Below the pieces are notes generated by a model that was not told the origin of the DNA, searched no databases, and saw nothing but the letters and a program-made list of their open reading frames with translations. Shown one piece after another: positions 31,025 through 39,695 of a DNA stretch of 39,695 nucleotides. Every line of letters starts with the position of its first letter. Position 1 is the stretch's first letter. The translations under genes and the position numbers were made by a program. The stretch comes from Betaproteobacteria bacterium (GTDB lineage Bacteria; Pseudomonadota; Gammaproteobacteria; Burkholderiales; Thiobacteraceae), in assembly GCA_025361165.1 (NCBI GenBank), contig JANYAU010000031.1, positions 1 to 39,695 of the forward strand, given 5' to 3'.

Positions 31025-32015
31025 CCAAGGCATCGAACGTAGCGCCATTTTGCTGATGAGCCTGGGCGAGGAAGAAGCGTCCGAGGTGTTTAAATTCCTC
31101 GGGCCGAAAGAGGTCCAAAAACTTGGCGTCGCGATGGCTTCGCTGCAAAATGTGACGCGGACTCAAGTCGATTCCGTGCTGGACGATTTTCGCCGCGAAG
31201 CGGAAGGGCAGTCCGGGCTCGGCGGCGATTCGGGTGAGTACATCAAAAGCGTGTTGAACAAGGCGCTTGGTTCCGAACGCGCCGCTAATTTGATCGAACG
31301 CATTTTGCATGGCGGCGACACCGCCGGTATCGAAAGCTTGAAATGGATGGATTCCGGCGCTGTGGCGGAATTGATTAAAAACGAGCATCCGCAAATTATC
31401 GCCACCATACTTGTACATCTCGATCGAGATCAAGCCAGCGAAGTTTTAAGCTCCTTCGTAGAACGTCTGCGCAATGATGTGATTCTGCGCATTGCGACGC
31501 TGGATGGCATTCAACCCACCGCGCTCAAGGATTTAAATGATGTGTTAACGCGCCTTCTCACCGGCAGCACGAACAGCATCAAAAAAGCCGCGATGGGCGG
31601 CACACGCGTGGCGGCTGAAATTCTCAACTTCATGCCGGCCGCGATTGAAACCACAGTGATTGCGACGGTGCGCGATTTCGATCCGGAGATCGCGCAGAAA
31701 ATTCAAGACGCGATGTTTACCTTCGATAACTTGAGCGACCTGGACGATCGCGCGATTCAATTGCTATTGCGCGAGGTGCAATCGGAGAGTTTGATTGTTG
31801 CACTCAAGGGTACCAATCCCGAATTACGCGAGCGCATTTTCAAGAACATGTCCACCCGGGCCGCCGAGATGCTGCGCGAAGATTTAGACGCCAAAGGACC
31901 GGTGCGCGTTTCCGAGGTGGAGTCGGAGCAAAAGGAGATTCTGAAGATCGTACGCCGGCTGGCGGATGAGGGACAAATCGCGCTTGGCGGCAAGGGCGAA
32001 GAGGCGTTTGTCTAG
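31008..32015 (+). CDS. fliG: flagellar motor switch protein FliG
   Basis: ERSAILLMSLGEEEASEVFKFLGPKEVQKLG, NEHPQIIATILVHL, FDNLSDLDDRAIQLLLREV; start TTG 31008 or GTG 31017, overlapping fliF. Confidence 0.96.
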   Translation: MAAVSDQGIERSAILLMSLGEEEASEVFKFLGPKEVQKLGVAMASLQNVTRTQVDSVLDDFRREAEGQSGLGGDSGEYIKSVLNKALGSERAANLIERILHGGDTAGIESLKWMDSGAVAELIKNEHPQIIATILVHLDRDQASEVLSSFVERLRNDVILRIATLDGIQPTALKDLNDVLTRLLTGSTNSIKKAAMGGTRVAAEILNFMPAAIETTVIATVRDFDPEIAQKIQDAMFTFDNLSDLDDRAIQLLLREVQSESLIVALKGTNPELRERIFKNMSTRAAEMLREDLDAKGPVRVSEVESEQKEILKIVRRLADEGQIALGGKGEEAFV

Positions 32016-32039
32016 GCGCCCGGCACCGCTGATCAACCC

Positions 32040-32642
32040 ATGTCATCCAATACTCCTAAAGAGCAACTAACAGCGTATCAACGCTGGGAATTGAACGTGT
32101 TTGACGATGCGGGTGGGGATGGCGTGAAGCTGCCCACTGCGGATCAGGTGCAGCACATTCAACAGCAGGCGTATCAGGAAGGCTTCGCCGCCGGTATGAA
32201 AGACGGGCGCGCCGAGAGCCAAGCGATCGCGCAGCGCATGCAATTGTTGATGACTGAATTGCATTACTCGATGACGCAATTCGAAGAAGTTATGGCGCAA
32301 GAAATTATGGATCTCGCGCTCGATATCGCGCGCCAAATGGTGCGCTCCGCCCTACAGGCCGATCCCGCGCTGGTGTTGGCGGTGGTGCGCGAAGCCATCG
32401 ACAGCCTGCCTCAGACACGTCAAAACCCCACTCTCGTTTTACATCCGGAAGACGCACAACTCGTGCGCGAGATGTTAGCGCACGAATTCCAGGGCGAAGT
32501 GTGGCGCATTATAGAAGACTTGCACATGGAGCGCGGCGGCTGCCGCGTGGAAATTGCCACCGCTGAAATCGATGCCAACATAGAAAGCCGCTGGCAACGT
32601 ATCGTCACGGCCTTAGGCTCCGATGCTCCCTGGCGAAAATAA
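32040..32642 (+). CDS. fliH: flagellar assembly protein FliH
   Basis: Position between fliG and fli[31 protein letters not shown]-type E-subunit-like C-terminus. Confidence 0.92.
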   Translation: MSSNTPKEQLTAYQRWELNVFDDAGGDGVKLPTADQVQHIQQQAYQEGFAAGMKDGRAESQAIAQRMQLLMTELHYSMTQFEEVMAQEIMDLALDIARQMVRSALQADPALVLAVVREAIDSLPQTRQNPTLVLHPEDAQLVREMLAHEFQGEVWRIIEDLHMERGGCRVEIATAEIDANIESRWQRIVTALGSDAPWRK

Positions 32643-34044
32643 AGACGATACGCATCTCGAACACTGGCGTAACTTTGTCAGTGATTGTTGCGATGTCGTG
32701 AGTGCGGTCAGGCCATGGATTCCTATCGGACGACTGACACGTGTTGCGGGTCTTGTGATGGAAGCGGTGGGACTCAAGCTGGCGGTGGGTTCAAGTTGCA
32801 TCGTCGAACTCCCCGGCGGTCTTACCGTCGAGGCGGAAGTCGTGGGTTTTTCTGGGGACCGGCTGTTTCTCATGCCTTCTACCGATGTCTATGGACTGAC
32901 CCCCGGCGCGCGGGTGATTCCGATCGAAACCAGCACACTGGCGGTGCCCAAGCCGCGCGCCACCATGATACGCAAGCGCCGCGCCGAGGACCGCGCGCGG
33001 CAAGTGATCGCCGGTCCGGAGTTGTTGGGCCGGGTAGTGGACGGTGCGGGCCGCCCGCTGGATGGTCTCGGTCCGATTCAAAGCGATAACCGCGTGCCGC
33101 TACAAAGCCGGCCGTTTAATCCGCTGGCGCGCGCGCCGATACGCGAGGTGCTGGATGTCGGTGTGCGCGCGATCAATTCCCTGTTCACCGTCGGACGCGG
33201 ACAGCGCATGGGCCTGTTCGCCGGTAGCGGTGTGGGCAAAAGTATTTTGCTCGGCATGATGGCGCGCTACACCAGTGCCGATGTCATCGTCGTCGGTTTG
33301 ATTGGCGAGCGCGGGCGTGAGGTAAAAGAATTCATCGAGAATATCTTGGGTGCGGAAGGTCTGGCGCGCTCAGTGGTGGTGGCTGCCCCTGCGGACACGC
33401 CGCCTTTATTGCGTTTGCATGGCGCGGCCTACGCCACGGCGATTGCCGAATATTTTCGCGACCAGGGCAAAGATGTACTCCTCATTATGGATTCGCTGAC
33501 GCGCTATGCAATGGCGCAGCGCGAAGTGGCGCTCGCCATCGGCGAACCGCCAGCCACTAAAGGCTATCCGCCATCGGTGTTCGCCAAGCTGCCGCAACTG
33601 GTGGAGCGCGCCGGCAACGGCCGCGAAGCAGGCGGATCGATCACCGCGTTTTACACCGTGCTGGTAGAGGGCGATGATCAACAAGACCCAGTTGCCGACG
33701 CGGCGCGCGCGATTCTTGACGGTCATATCGTGCTCTCGCGTAGCCTCTCTGATCAAGGCCACTATCCGGCGATCGATGTCGAAATGTCGATTAGCCGCGC
33801 CATTACCGAAATCGTTTCGCCACAGCAATTGGAATGGGTGCGCCGGTTTAAATACTTATATTCACGCTATCACCGCAGTCGCGATCTGATCAATGTGGGC
33901 GCCTATGTGCGTGGCACTGATCCCGTACTGGATGAGGCCATCGTGTTGTACCCACGTCTGGAAGCATTCTTGCAGCAGGATATGCGCGAGCGTGCCGGCT
34001 ATGGCGATAGTTGCTTCCAGCTTGAGCACTTGCTCAAACATTGA
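32623..34044 (+). CDS. fliI: flagellum-specific ATP synthase FliI
   Basis: Walker [54 protein letters not shown]; 20-nt overlap with fliH. Confidence 0.97.
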   Translation: MLPGENKDDTHLEHWRNFVSDCCDVVSAVRPWIPIGRLTRVAGLVMEAVGLKLAVGSSCIVELPGGLTVEAEVVGFSGDRLFLMPSTDVYGLTPGARVIPIETSTLAVPKPRATMIRKRRAEDRARQVIAGPELLGRVVDGAGRPLDGLGPIQSDNRVPLQSRPFNPLARAPIREVLDVGVRAINSLFTVGRGQRMGLFAGSGVGKSILLGMMARYTSADVIVVGLIGERGREVKEFIENILGAEGLARSVVVAAPADTPPLLRLHGAAYATAIAEYFRDQGKDVLLIMDSLTRYAMAQREVALAIGEPPATKGYPPSVFAKLPQLVERAGNGREAGGSITAFYTVLVEGDDQQDPVADAARAILDGHIVLSRSLSDQGHYPAIDVEMSISRAITEIVSPQQLEWVRRFKYLYSRYHRSRDLINVGAYVRGTDPVLDEAIVLYPRLEAFLQQDMRERAGYGDSCFQLEHLLKH

Positions 34045-34054
34045 GTCAGGCCAG

Positions 34055-34510
34055 ATGCCGCGCCGCTTCCCGCTACAACCGCTGCACGACCTCGCGAATA
34101 ATCGGGTTGAGGCGGCGGCCCAACGCTTAGCGCTCCTCAAGCAGCAGTGGCAGTTGCAAGAGGATAAACTCAAACAGCTTTACGCCTTCCAAGATGAATA
34201 CCGCCGCCGTCTGACCCACACCGTGACCCAAGGTGTGGGCATGATGCTGATGCGCGATTTTCAGGTCTTTTTATGCAAGATCGAATTGGCGATCCGGCAG
34301 CAGCAAACCGAAATCGACCGCGCTAAGTTGCGCTGGGAAGAAGGTCAGCACGTCTGGCTAGAAGAACGCCGCAAGCTGAAAACTTACGATGTGCTGCAGC
34401 AACGTCATCAGCGCAGCGAAGGCGTGCGGGATGGCCGCATCGAACAGCGTGAACAAGACGAGCACGCGCGCAATAGCCATAGCCGTAAGCGCACGCCGGA
34501 AGATAGGTAA
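34055..34510 (+). CDS. fliJ: flagellar export protein FliJ
   Basis: Coiled-coil protein of about 151 aa (MPRRFPLQPLHDLANNRVEAAAQRLALLKQQ...) directly after fliI; listed ORF starts upstream at 33893 inside fliI. Confidence 0.88.
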   Translation: MPRRFPLQPLHDLANNRVEAAAQRLALLKQQWQLQEDKLKQLYAFQDEYRRRLTHTVTQGVGMMLMRDFQVFLCKIELAIRQQQTEIDRAKLRWEEGQHVWLEERRKLKTYDVLQQRHQRSEGVRDGRIEQREQDEHARNSHSRKRTPEDR

Positions 34511-34565
34511 AAAATAATCACGCTTTTTCGCCTTTTTTGTTCCTCATTCTGCTTCCCTCTATAAC

Positions 34566-34581
34566 TGGCACGCCTATTGCT
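34566..34581 (+). promoter_or_regulatory. consensus sigma-54 promoter upstream of fliK
   Basis: TGGCACG-CCTA-TTGCT, full match to TGGCACG-N4-TTGCW, 47 nt before the fliK ATG. Confidence 0.88.
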
Positions 34582-34628
34582 TTTCTCTACTCGCCGGCGT
34601 TTATTTCGGCAACGATTAAGGGAGTAGT

Positions 34629-35696
34629 ATGGAAAATCAGCCGGTTTCAAATCATATCGTGGTGACCAGCCAGCATGGCAGCAAGCCATCTGAGGCTCCC
34701 GCAAATGGCACGCCTGGTGCTGCGAAGAATGCGGATTTCGCTAATGTGCTGACGGCGCAACTGAATGCGCAGGCGCTCCCAGTGGGCGAGGCTGTGACGG
34801 CACGCGATAGCAAGCCCGCGCAGCCTGAAAAATCGGCGATTGAGCTTAGCGACGGGCGCGATATCAAAGACGCTTTGCAAGATACTGGCCAATTCGCCGC
34901 TGCTTTGAATGCACTGCCGTTGCCGCATTTTCCGCTCGCGCAACAGGCCCTGCAAGCCAGCGCTAGCGCTGCGGAGAAAATTAAATCGGATGCCTTGGTG
35001 CTTGACGCTGCAAGCGGTAAAGCGACTGCGAGCAAGGTGGCGCTGGGATTGGGTGTGACGGCAAAAGAATCCGCTGAACCGGCAAAGATTGCCGTACGCG
35101 ATAAGTCCTTGCCGGTGGATGCCTTAGCTGAAACCAAAATCGATGCGCCGAAGTTGGGAAGCGACTTCTCCGCGCATATGGTGCAAATAAATCGCCAGGA
35201 GCCGCTCCCTGCTAACACTGCCGTTGCAACACTTCCTGCAGTAGGGGTGCGGCTGGGGCAGCCGGGATGGGATGCGGCTTTTAGCCAGCGCGTGACGTGG
35301 GCCGCAACGAATAACCAGCAGGTGGCACAGCTACAGCTTAATCCGCCTAATTTGGGCCCGGTGGAAGTCCATATTACCATTGTCAACGATCAGACGAATG
35401 CGGTTTTCGTCTCGCCCCATGCCTCGGTACGCGACGCTATCGAAGCGGCGCTGCCGCGCTTGCGGGAGATGCTTGCGGATAGCGGGCTGACAATGGGCAA
35501 CGTGAATGTTTCGTCGCAATCGTTCCAGCAACAACAGCAGCAGCAGACACAGCAAGGTCAGGGTGAAGGTGGTAGACGCGATGATCATTTACACGATCTG
35601 CACGGTGCGTTGGCATCGACAGAGCTGGATGCTGGCCAAGTCGGCGTTACTTCGCTAATGCTCGGGCGCAATGGCTTAGTCGATATTTTTGCTTAG
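34629..35696 (+). CDS. fliK: flagellar hook-length control protein FliK
   Basis: Ala/Lys-rich N-terminus; C-terminal VAQLQLNPPNLGPVEVHITIVNDQTNAVFVSPHASVRDAIEAALPRLREMLADSGL typical of FliK. Confidence 0.93.
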   Translation: MENQPVSNHIVVTSQHGSKPSEAPANGTPGAAKNADFANVLTAQLNAQALPVGEAVTARDSKPAQPEKSAIELSDGRDIKDALQDTGQFAAALNALPLPHFPLAQQALQASASAAEKIKSDALVLDAASGKATASKVALGLGVTAKESAEPAKIAVRDKSLPVDALAETKIDAPKLGSDFSAHMVQINRQEPLPANTAVATLPAVGVRLGQPGWDAAFSQRVTWAATNNQQVAQLQLNPPNLGPVEVHITIVNDQTNAVFVSPHASVRDAIEAALPRLREMLADSGLTMGNVNVSSQSFQQQQQQQTQQGQGEGGRRDDHLHDLHGALASTELDAGQVGVTSLMLGRNGLVDIFA

Positions 35697-35740
35697 CACG
35701 CAGTTTTAACCCCTTTTTCCCTTTTCCCCAGTGTGGGCCT

Positions 35741-35770
35741 ATGCCCTTTCTGCGGCATTTTTTTCTTTTA
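35741..35770 (+). terminator. candidate intrinsic terminator after fliK
   Basis: ATGCC-CTTTCTGC-GGCAT 5-bp stem followed by TTTTTTCTTTTATTT; short stem. Confidence 0.5.
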
Positions 35771-35784
35771 TTTGGTTTTGGCGT

Positions 35785-35800
35785 GGGCCACCCGCTTGCC
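35785..35800 (+). promoter_or_regulatory. candidate sigma-54 promoter upstream of fliL
   Basis: GGGCCACCCGCTTGCC: GG-N10-GC with -12 TTGC; -24 box GGC only partly consensus. Confidence 0.4.
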
Positions 35801-35920
35801 ATAATTGATAAACAGCATAAAAAAACACATCAAACTACTTGATTTCAAATCATTTTGGCGTTATAAATCAGCCGATAGCGTCAGGTGCGACGTGCTTTTT
35901 CCATAGGGTAGGGATAGGCG

Positions 35921-36442
35921 ATGGCGGAAAAAAAGGTGGAAGAAGCTCCAGCCGAAGTCCAAGATGAGGCTGCGTCACCGAAGAAAAAGGGCAAATTGCT
36001 CATTATCATCCTGGCGCTGGTTTTGGCTAGTGGCGGGGGCGGGGCGTGGTGGTTCTTGAAACGGGGAAAGCACGCCGAGCCGAAGACAGGTTCAACCGAG
36101 AAGAAAGAAGAATCAGAAAAGCCGCCTATTTTCGCGCGGCTGGATACCTTCACCGTCAATCTGCAAAAGACCGATGCCGAAGATCATTACCTGCAAATCG
36201 AGATTCAACTCAAAGTGGCGGAAGATACGGTCAATGAATCCCTGAAACTGCGTAATCCAGAGATACGAAACGCACTACTCCTATTGATGTCGAGCAAGAC
36301 CCAAGCAGATCTGGTAACGATCGAGGGCAAGCAAAAACTTGCGACGGAGATTGCGGGCCAGATCAATAAAATCATTCGCGCCACAGATCCGAAGAAAAAT
36401 GGCGTGCTCGGTGTCTATTTCACTTCCTTCGTGATCCAATAG
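35921..36442 (+). CDS. fliL: flagellar basal body-associated protein FliL
   Basis: Single TM near N-terminus, FARLDTFTVNLQKTDAEDHYLQIEIQLKV, C-terminal VYFTSFVIQ. Confidence 0.95.
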   Translation: MAEKKVEEAPAEVQDEAASPKKKGKLLIIILALVLASGGGGAWWFLKRGKHAEPKTGSTEKKEESEKPPIFARLDTFTVNLQKTDAEDHYLQIEIQLKVAEDTVNESLKLRNPEIRNALLLLMSSKTQADLVTIEGKQKLATEIAGQINKIIRATDPKKNGVLGVYFTSFVIQ

Positions 36443-36447
36443 ACGCC

Positions 36448-37422
36448 ATGGCCGAGGAAATCCTTTCCCAAGACGAAGTCGATGCGCTACTCAAAGGCGT
36501 CCTCGGGGAGGCTGAAGAAGAAGTGCCGCAGACAGACGATTCCGCAGTTCGCACCTACGATATCGGCAAACAGGAGCGGATTGTGCGTGGGCGCATGCCC
36601 ACGCTCGAGATCATCAACGAGCGCTTCGCGCGCATGTTCCGCATCGGCTTGTTCAATTTCATGCGGCGCAGCGCGGAAATTTCCGTCAGCCCGGTTAAAG
36701 TCGTCAAATATAGCGAGTTCGTGCGTAATTTGGTGGTGCCCACCAACTTGAATCTGGTGCGTTTCAAACCGCTGCGCGGTACGGCACTCTTCATCTTCGA
36801 CCCCAATCTCGTTTTTTTGATTGTTGACAACTTGTTCGGCGGCGATGGCCGATTTCACATGCGGGTTGAGGGTCGCGACTTCACGCCCACCGAACAACGC
36901 GTGATTCAGCGCTTGCTCGAAGTGGTGTTGAGTGAGTACAAAAAATCCTGGGACCCGGTATACCCCATCGAGTTCGAATATGTGCGGTCGGAGATGAATC
37001 CGCAATTTGCCAACATCGCGACGCCTAGCGAGGTGGTGGTAGTCACCACCTTTAACATTGAATTGGGCGATGGCGGGGGCGACTTCCACGTGTGTACCCC
37101 CTATGCTATGATCGAGCCAATTCGTGATGTCCTCACCAGCAGTATGCAAGGCGAGCGGCTTGAGGTCGATGATCGCTGGTTGCGTCTCATGGCGCAGCAA
37201 GTGCAACTCGCCGAAGTGGATCTGGTGGCGGATCTAGGCGGATCTTCCTTGACGCTACGTGAAGTGATGGAGATGAAGATTGGGGATATTCTCCCGCTGC
37301 AAATCCCCAACACGATTACTGCGGAAATTGGCGGCGTGCCGGTGCTCGAATGTCAGTATGGCGAGCGCAATGGCCAGTACGCAGTGAAGGTGAAACGGTT
37401 CATCAACACGGCTGAGGGTTAA
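36448..37422 (+). CDS. fliM: flagellar motor switch protein FliM
   Basis: EILSQDEVDALLKGV CheY-binding N-terminus, RGRMPTLEIINERFARMFRIGLFNFMRRSAEIS, LFGGDGRFHMRVEGRDFTPTEQRVI. Confidence 0.98.
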   Translation: MAEEILSQDEVDALLKGVLGEAEEEVPQTDDSAVRTYDIGKQERIVRGRMPTLEIINERFARMFRIGLFNFMRRSAEISVSPVKVVKYSEFVRNLVVPTNLNLVRFKPLRGTALFIFDPNLVFLIVDNLFGGDGRFHMRVEGRDFTPTEQRVIQRLLEVVLSEYKKSWDPVYPIEFEYVRSEMNPQFANIATPSEVVVVTTFNIELGDGGGDFHVCTPYAMIEPIRDVLTSSMQGERLEVDDRWLRLMAQQVQLAEVDLVADLGGSSLTLREVMEMKIGDILPLQIPNTITAEIGGVPVLECQYGERNGQYAVKVKRFINTAEG

Positions 37423-37444
37423 GGCCGACACGACCGGAGGCGCA

Positions 37445-37897
37445 ATGGCGGAAGACAAAGATCAGATATCCGCGGACGATTGGGCTTCAGCCATGGCCGA
37501 GCAAGACAACGTTGCGCCTGCCGCGGGCGGCGCCGATGCCGATTGGGGCGCGGCGCTTGCCGAGCAAACTGCCGCACAACCGGTGCAAATGCCGGTGTTC
37601 GATACGTCGGGTGATGCTTCCATTCAACCTGCGGCCAATAACCTCGATATGATTCTCGACATCCCGGTGAATCTTACCGTGGAATTGGGCCGCACCAAAA
37701 TTGCCATTCGGAATTTACTGCAATTGGCTCAAGGCTCCATTGTAGAGTTGGAAGGACTCGCCGGTGAACCGATGAACGTGCTGGTTAACGGCACGCTCGT
37801 CGCGCAAGGTGAGGTGGTGGTAGTGAACGACAAATTCGGCATCCGGCTGACCGATATCATTACTCCGTCGGAGCGTATCCGCAAACTGCAGCGATGA
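37445..37897 (+). CDS. fliN: flagellar motor switch protein FliN
   Basis: LDMILDIPVNLTVELGRTKIAIRNLLQLAQGSIVELEGLAGEPMNVLVNGTLVAQGEVVVVNDKFGIRLTDII. Confidence 0.98.
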   Translation: MAEDKDQISADDWASAMAEQDNVAPAAGGADADWGAALAEQTAAQPVQMPVFDTSGDASIQPAANNLDMILDIPVNLTVELGRTKIAIRNLLQLAQGSIVELEGLAGEPMNVLVNGTLVAQGEVVVVNDKFGIRLTDIITPSERIRKLQR

Positions 37898-38319
37898 TCT
37901 TTGTGCAGCGGTTTCTTTCCGGTTTTATCTTTTCTTTTCCCTCGCTGGCGTTTGCCTCGGTTGCCGCCGCCCCAGCACCCGTATTTGGTGGGCTGGTGCA
38001 GGTGATACTCGCGCTCGTGCTGGTGATCGCCGCGATTGCAGGCAGTGCGTGGCTCATGCGCCGCTTCGGCCCGACGCAGATGGGACCGGGCAGCGCGATG
38101 CGCGTACTCGGGGGCGTCATGATTGGCCAGCGCGAACGGCTGGTGCTGGTCGAGGTGGGCGACACCTGGCTCATCGTCGGTGTGGCGCCGGGCCAAGTGG
38201 CGGCGGTGCATACCATGCCGCGTCCTCTCCATACAGAGCAAGCAGCGCAGAGCTTTGCCAATCAACCCGGCTTCGGCGATTGGCTTAAAGAAGCCTGGCG
38301 CAAACGGGGTGGCACATGA
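37894..38319 (+). CDS. fliO: flagellar biosynthetic protein FliO
   Basis: Single [36 protein letters not shown]; 4-nt overlaps with fliN and fliP. Confidence 0.92.
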   Translation: MIFVQRFLSGFIFSFPSLAFASVAAAPAPVFGGLVQVILALVLVIAAIAGSAWLMRRFGPTQMGPGSAMRVLGGVMIGQRERLVLVEVGDTWLIVGVAPGQVAAVHTMPRPLHTEQAAQSFANQPGFGDWLKEAWRKRGGT

Positions 38320-39062
38320 TGCGGCATGTGCGCGGTTTCCTGCTCGCATTGCTTTGCAGCGCGCCGTTGCTAAGCTGGGCCGCCGCCGGTCTCCCGGCGT
38401 TTAGCAGCACACCGGGGCCGGGCGGCACCACCACCTATACCCTCAGCGTACAAACGCTGATCCTGATTACGACACTCACTTTCATCCCCACCATATTGCT
38501 GATGATGACGGCGTTCCTGCGCATCGTGATCGTGCTGTCATTGTTGCGCCAAGCGCTCGGCACGGTGCAATCGCCGCCGAATCAGGTGTTGGTTGGCATC
38601 TCCTTGTTCCTGACATTTTTCGTGATGTCGCCGACATTGGATAAGATATATCAAGTCGCGTACCAGCCCTTCATGGAAGATAAAATCAGCTTCAATGATG
38701 CGCTTGCGCGCGGCAGCGAGCCGCTCAAGCAATTCATGCTGCGGCAGACGCGGCAAGAGGACTTGGCGCTATTCGTGAAGCTCTCCAACCATCCGCCGCT
38801 GCCGGGTCCGGAAGCGGTGCCGATGCAAATCTTGATACCGGCGTATGTGACGAGCGAACTCAAAACCGCGTTTCAAATCGGGTTCGTGGTGTTTATCCCG
38901 TTCCTTATTATCGACATGGTGGTGGCGAGTGTGTTGATGTCGATGGGGATGATGATGCTGTCGCCGGTGCTGATTTCCTTGCCGTTCAAGCTTATGCTAT
39001 TCGTGCTGGTGGACGGTTGGAATTTATTGCTGGCTTCACTGGTGCGAAGCTTTGGCGTGTAG
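38316..39062 (+). CDS. fliP: flagellar export apparatus protein FliP
   Basis: [94 protein letters not shown]. Confidence 0.98.
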   Translation: MMRHVRGFLLALLCSAPLLSWAAAGLPAFSSTPGPGGTTTYTLSVQTLILITTLTFIPTILLMMTAFLRIVIVLSLLRQALGTVQSPPNQVLVGISLFLTFFVMSPTLDKIYQVAYQPFMEDKISFNDALARGSEPLKQFMLRQTRQEDLALFVKLSNHPPLPGPEAVPMQILIPAYVTSELKTAFQIGFVVFIPFLIIDMVVASVLMSMGMMMLSPVLISLPFKLMLFVLVDGWNLLLASLVRSFGV

Positions 39063-39071
39063 AGGAAAATC

Positions 39072-39341
39072 ATGACACCAGAAGTGGTGGTCAATATTGG
39101 ACAACAAGCGCTGCAAATGGCGATCTTGGTTGCGGCGCCGATGTTGTTGGCAGCGCTGGTGACGGGTCTTTTGGTGAGTATTTTTCAAGCGGCGACTTCG
39201 ATCAACGAGATGACGCTGACCTTCATTCCTAAGCTGATCGTCATGTTCATCGTGTTGATTATCTCCGGCCCATGGATGATTGAAACCATGACCGATTACA
39301 TGGTGCGGCTATTCACCAGCATTCCGCAATTGATCCGTTAG
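39072..39341 (+). CDS. fliQ: flagellar export apparatus protein FliQ
   Basis: MTPEVVVNIGQQALQMAILVAAPMLLAALVTGLLVSIFQAATSINEMTLTFIPKLI. Confidence 0.98.
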   Translation: MTPEVVVNIGQQALQMAILVAAPMLLAALVTGLLVSIFQAATSINEMTLTFIPKLIVMFIVLIISGPWMIETMTDYMVRLFTSIPQLIR

Positions 39342-39354
39342 ATTACCGCCCGCT

Positions 39355-39695
39355 ATGATCAGCATCAGCTCCAGTCAATTAGATGCTTGGTTCGCCCTAT
39401 TCATCTGGCCATTTATGCGCGTTACCGCGTTGATGTTATCCGATCCGGTGTTAGGTAATCAGGCCATACCGAGACGCGTGCGTGTCGGTATCTCGGTCAT
39501 ACTGACATTGACGATCGCACCGCTACTGCCGACCCCTCCTGTCGTGAGCTTTGTATCCGCACAAGGCTTGGTGATCGCGGCGCAACAACTGTTGATCGGG
39601 TTCGCGCTCGGGCTTTCCATGCGCATCGTGCTTAACGGTATCGAGATGGCGGGGCATATCGCTGGCTTGAGCATGGGGCTGGGCTTCGCGACTTT
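39355..39695 (+). CDS. fliR: flagellar export apparatus protein FliR, 3' end truncated by window edge
   Basis: Translation from ATG 39355: MISISSSQLDAWFALFIWPFMRVTALMLSDPVLGNQAIPRRVRVGISVILTLTIAPLLP...; open to window end, directly after fliQ. Confidence 0.93.
   Translation, partial: MISISSSQLDAWFALFIWPFMRVTALMLSDPVLGNQAIPRRVRVGISVILTLTIAPLLPTPPVVSFVSAQGLVIAAQQLLIGFALGLSMRIVLNGIEMAGHIAGLSMGLGFAT

Noticed and set aside
34652-35386. 244-aa minus-strand ORF opposite fliK
   Set aside because: Mirror of the Ala-rich fliK frame; the sense frame has the conserved FliK C-terminal domain and a consensus upstream promoter.

Overview
The window is 39.7 kb of GC-rich proteobacterial chromosome (betaproteobacterial-like by gene content and the accA-tilS pair; taxonomy is inference). 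It is almost fully coding. Left third: a 5'-truncated Fic protein, gamma-glutamyltransferase, accA-tilS, a TRAP transporter (dctPQM-like), selO, a lipoprotein-SDR-mltB gene string, an ABC-F ATPase and an SpmA/SpmB-like membrane protein. Middle: a minus-strand run of nine chemotaxis/signalling genes (MCP, soluble CZB-type MCP, cheV, cheV, cheY, cheZ, cheA, EAL-HDOD protein, MCP), headed by a near-consensus sigma-28 promoter. Right third: divergent flrB/flrC (fleS/fleR)-type regulators followed by fliE-F-G-H-I-J-K-L-M-N-O-P-Q and the start of fliR, with a consensus sigma-54 promoter upstream of fliK. I found no CRISPR array, transposon, tRNA/rRNA or obviously undescribed gene system. The observations most worth follow-up are regulatory sites (sigma-28, sigma-54, a perfect 22-bp palindrome before selO), the cheW-less locus with two CheVs and a CheA lacking P2, the CZB receptor with an extra Cys/His tail, and the degenerate EAL-HDOD protein. 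All family assignments come from reading motifs in the translations; no database searches were run.
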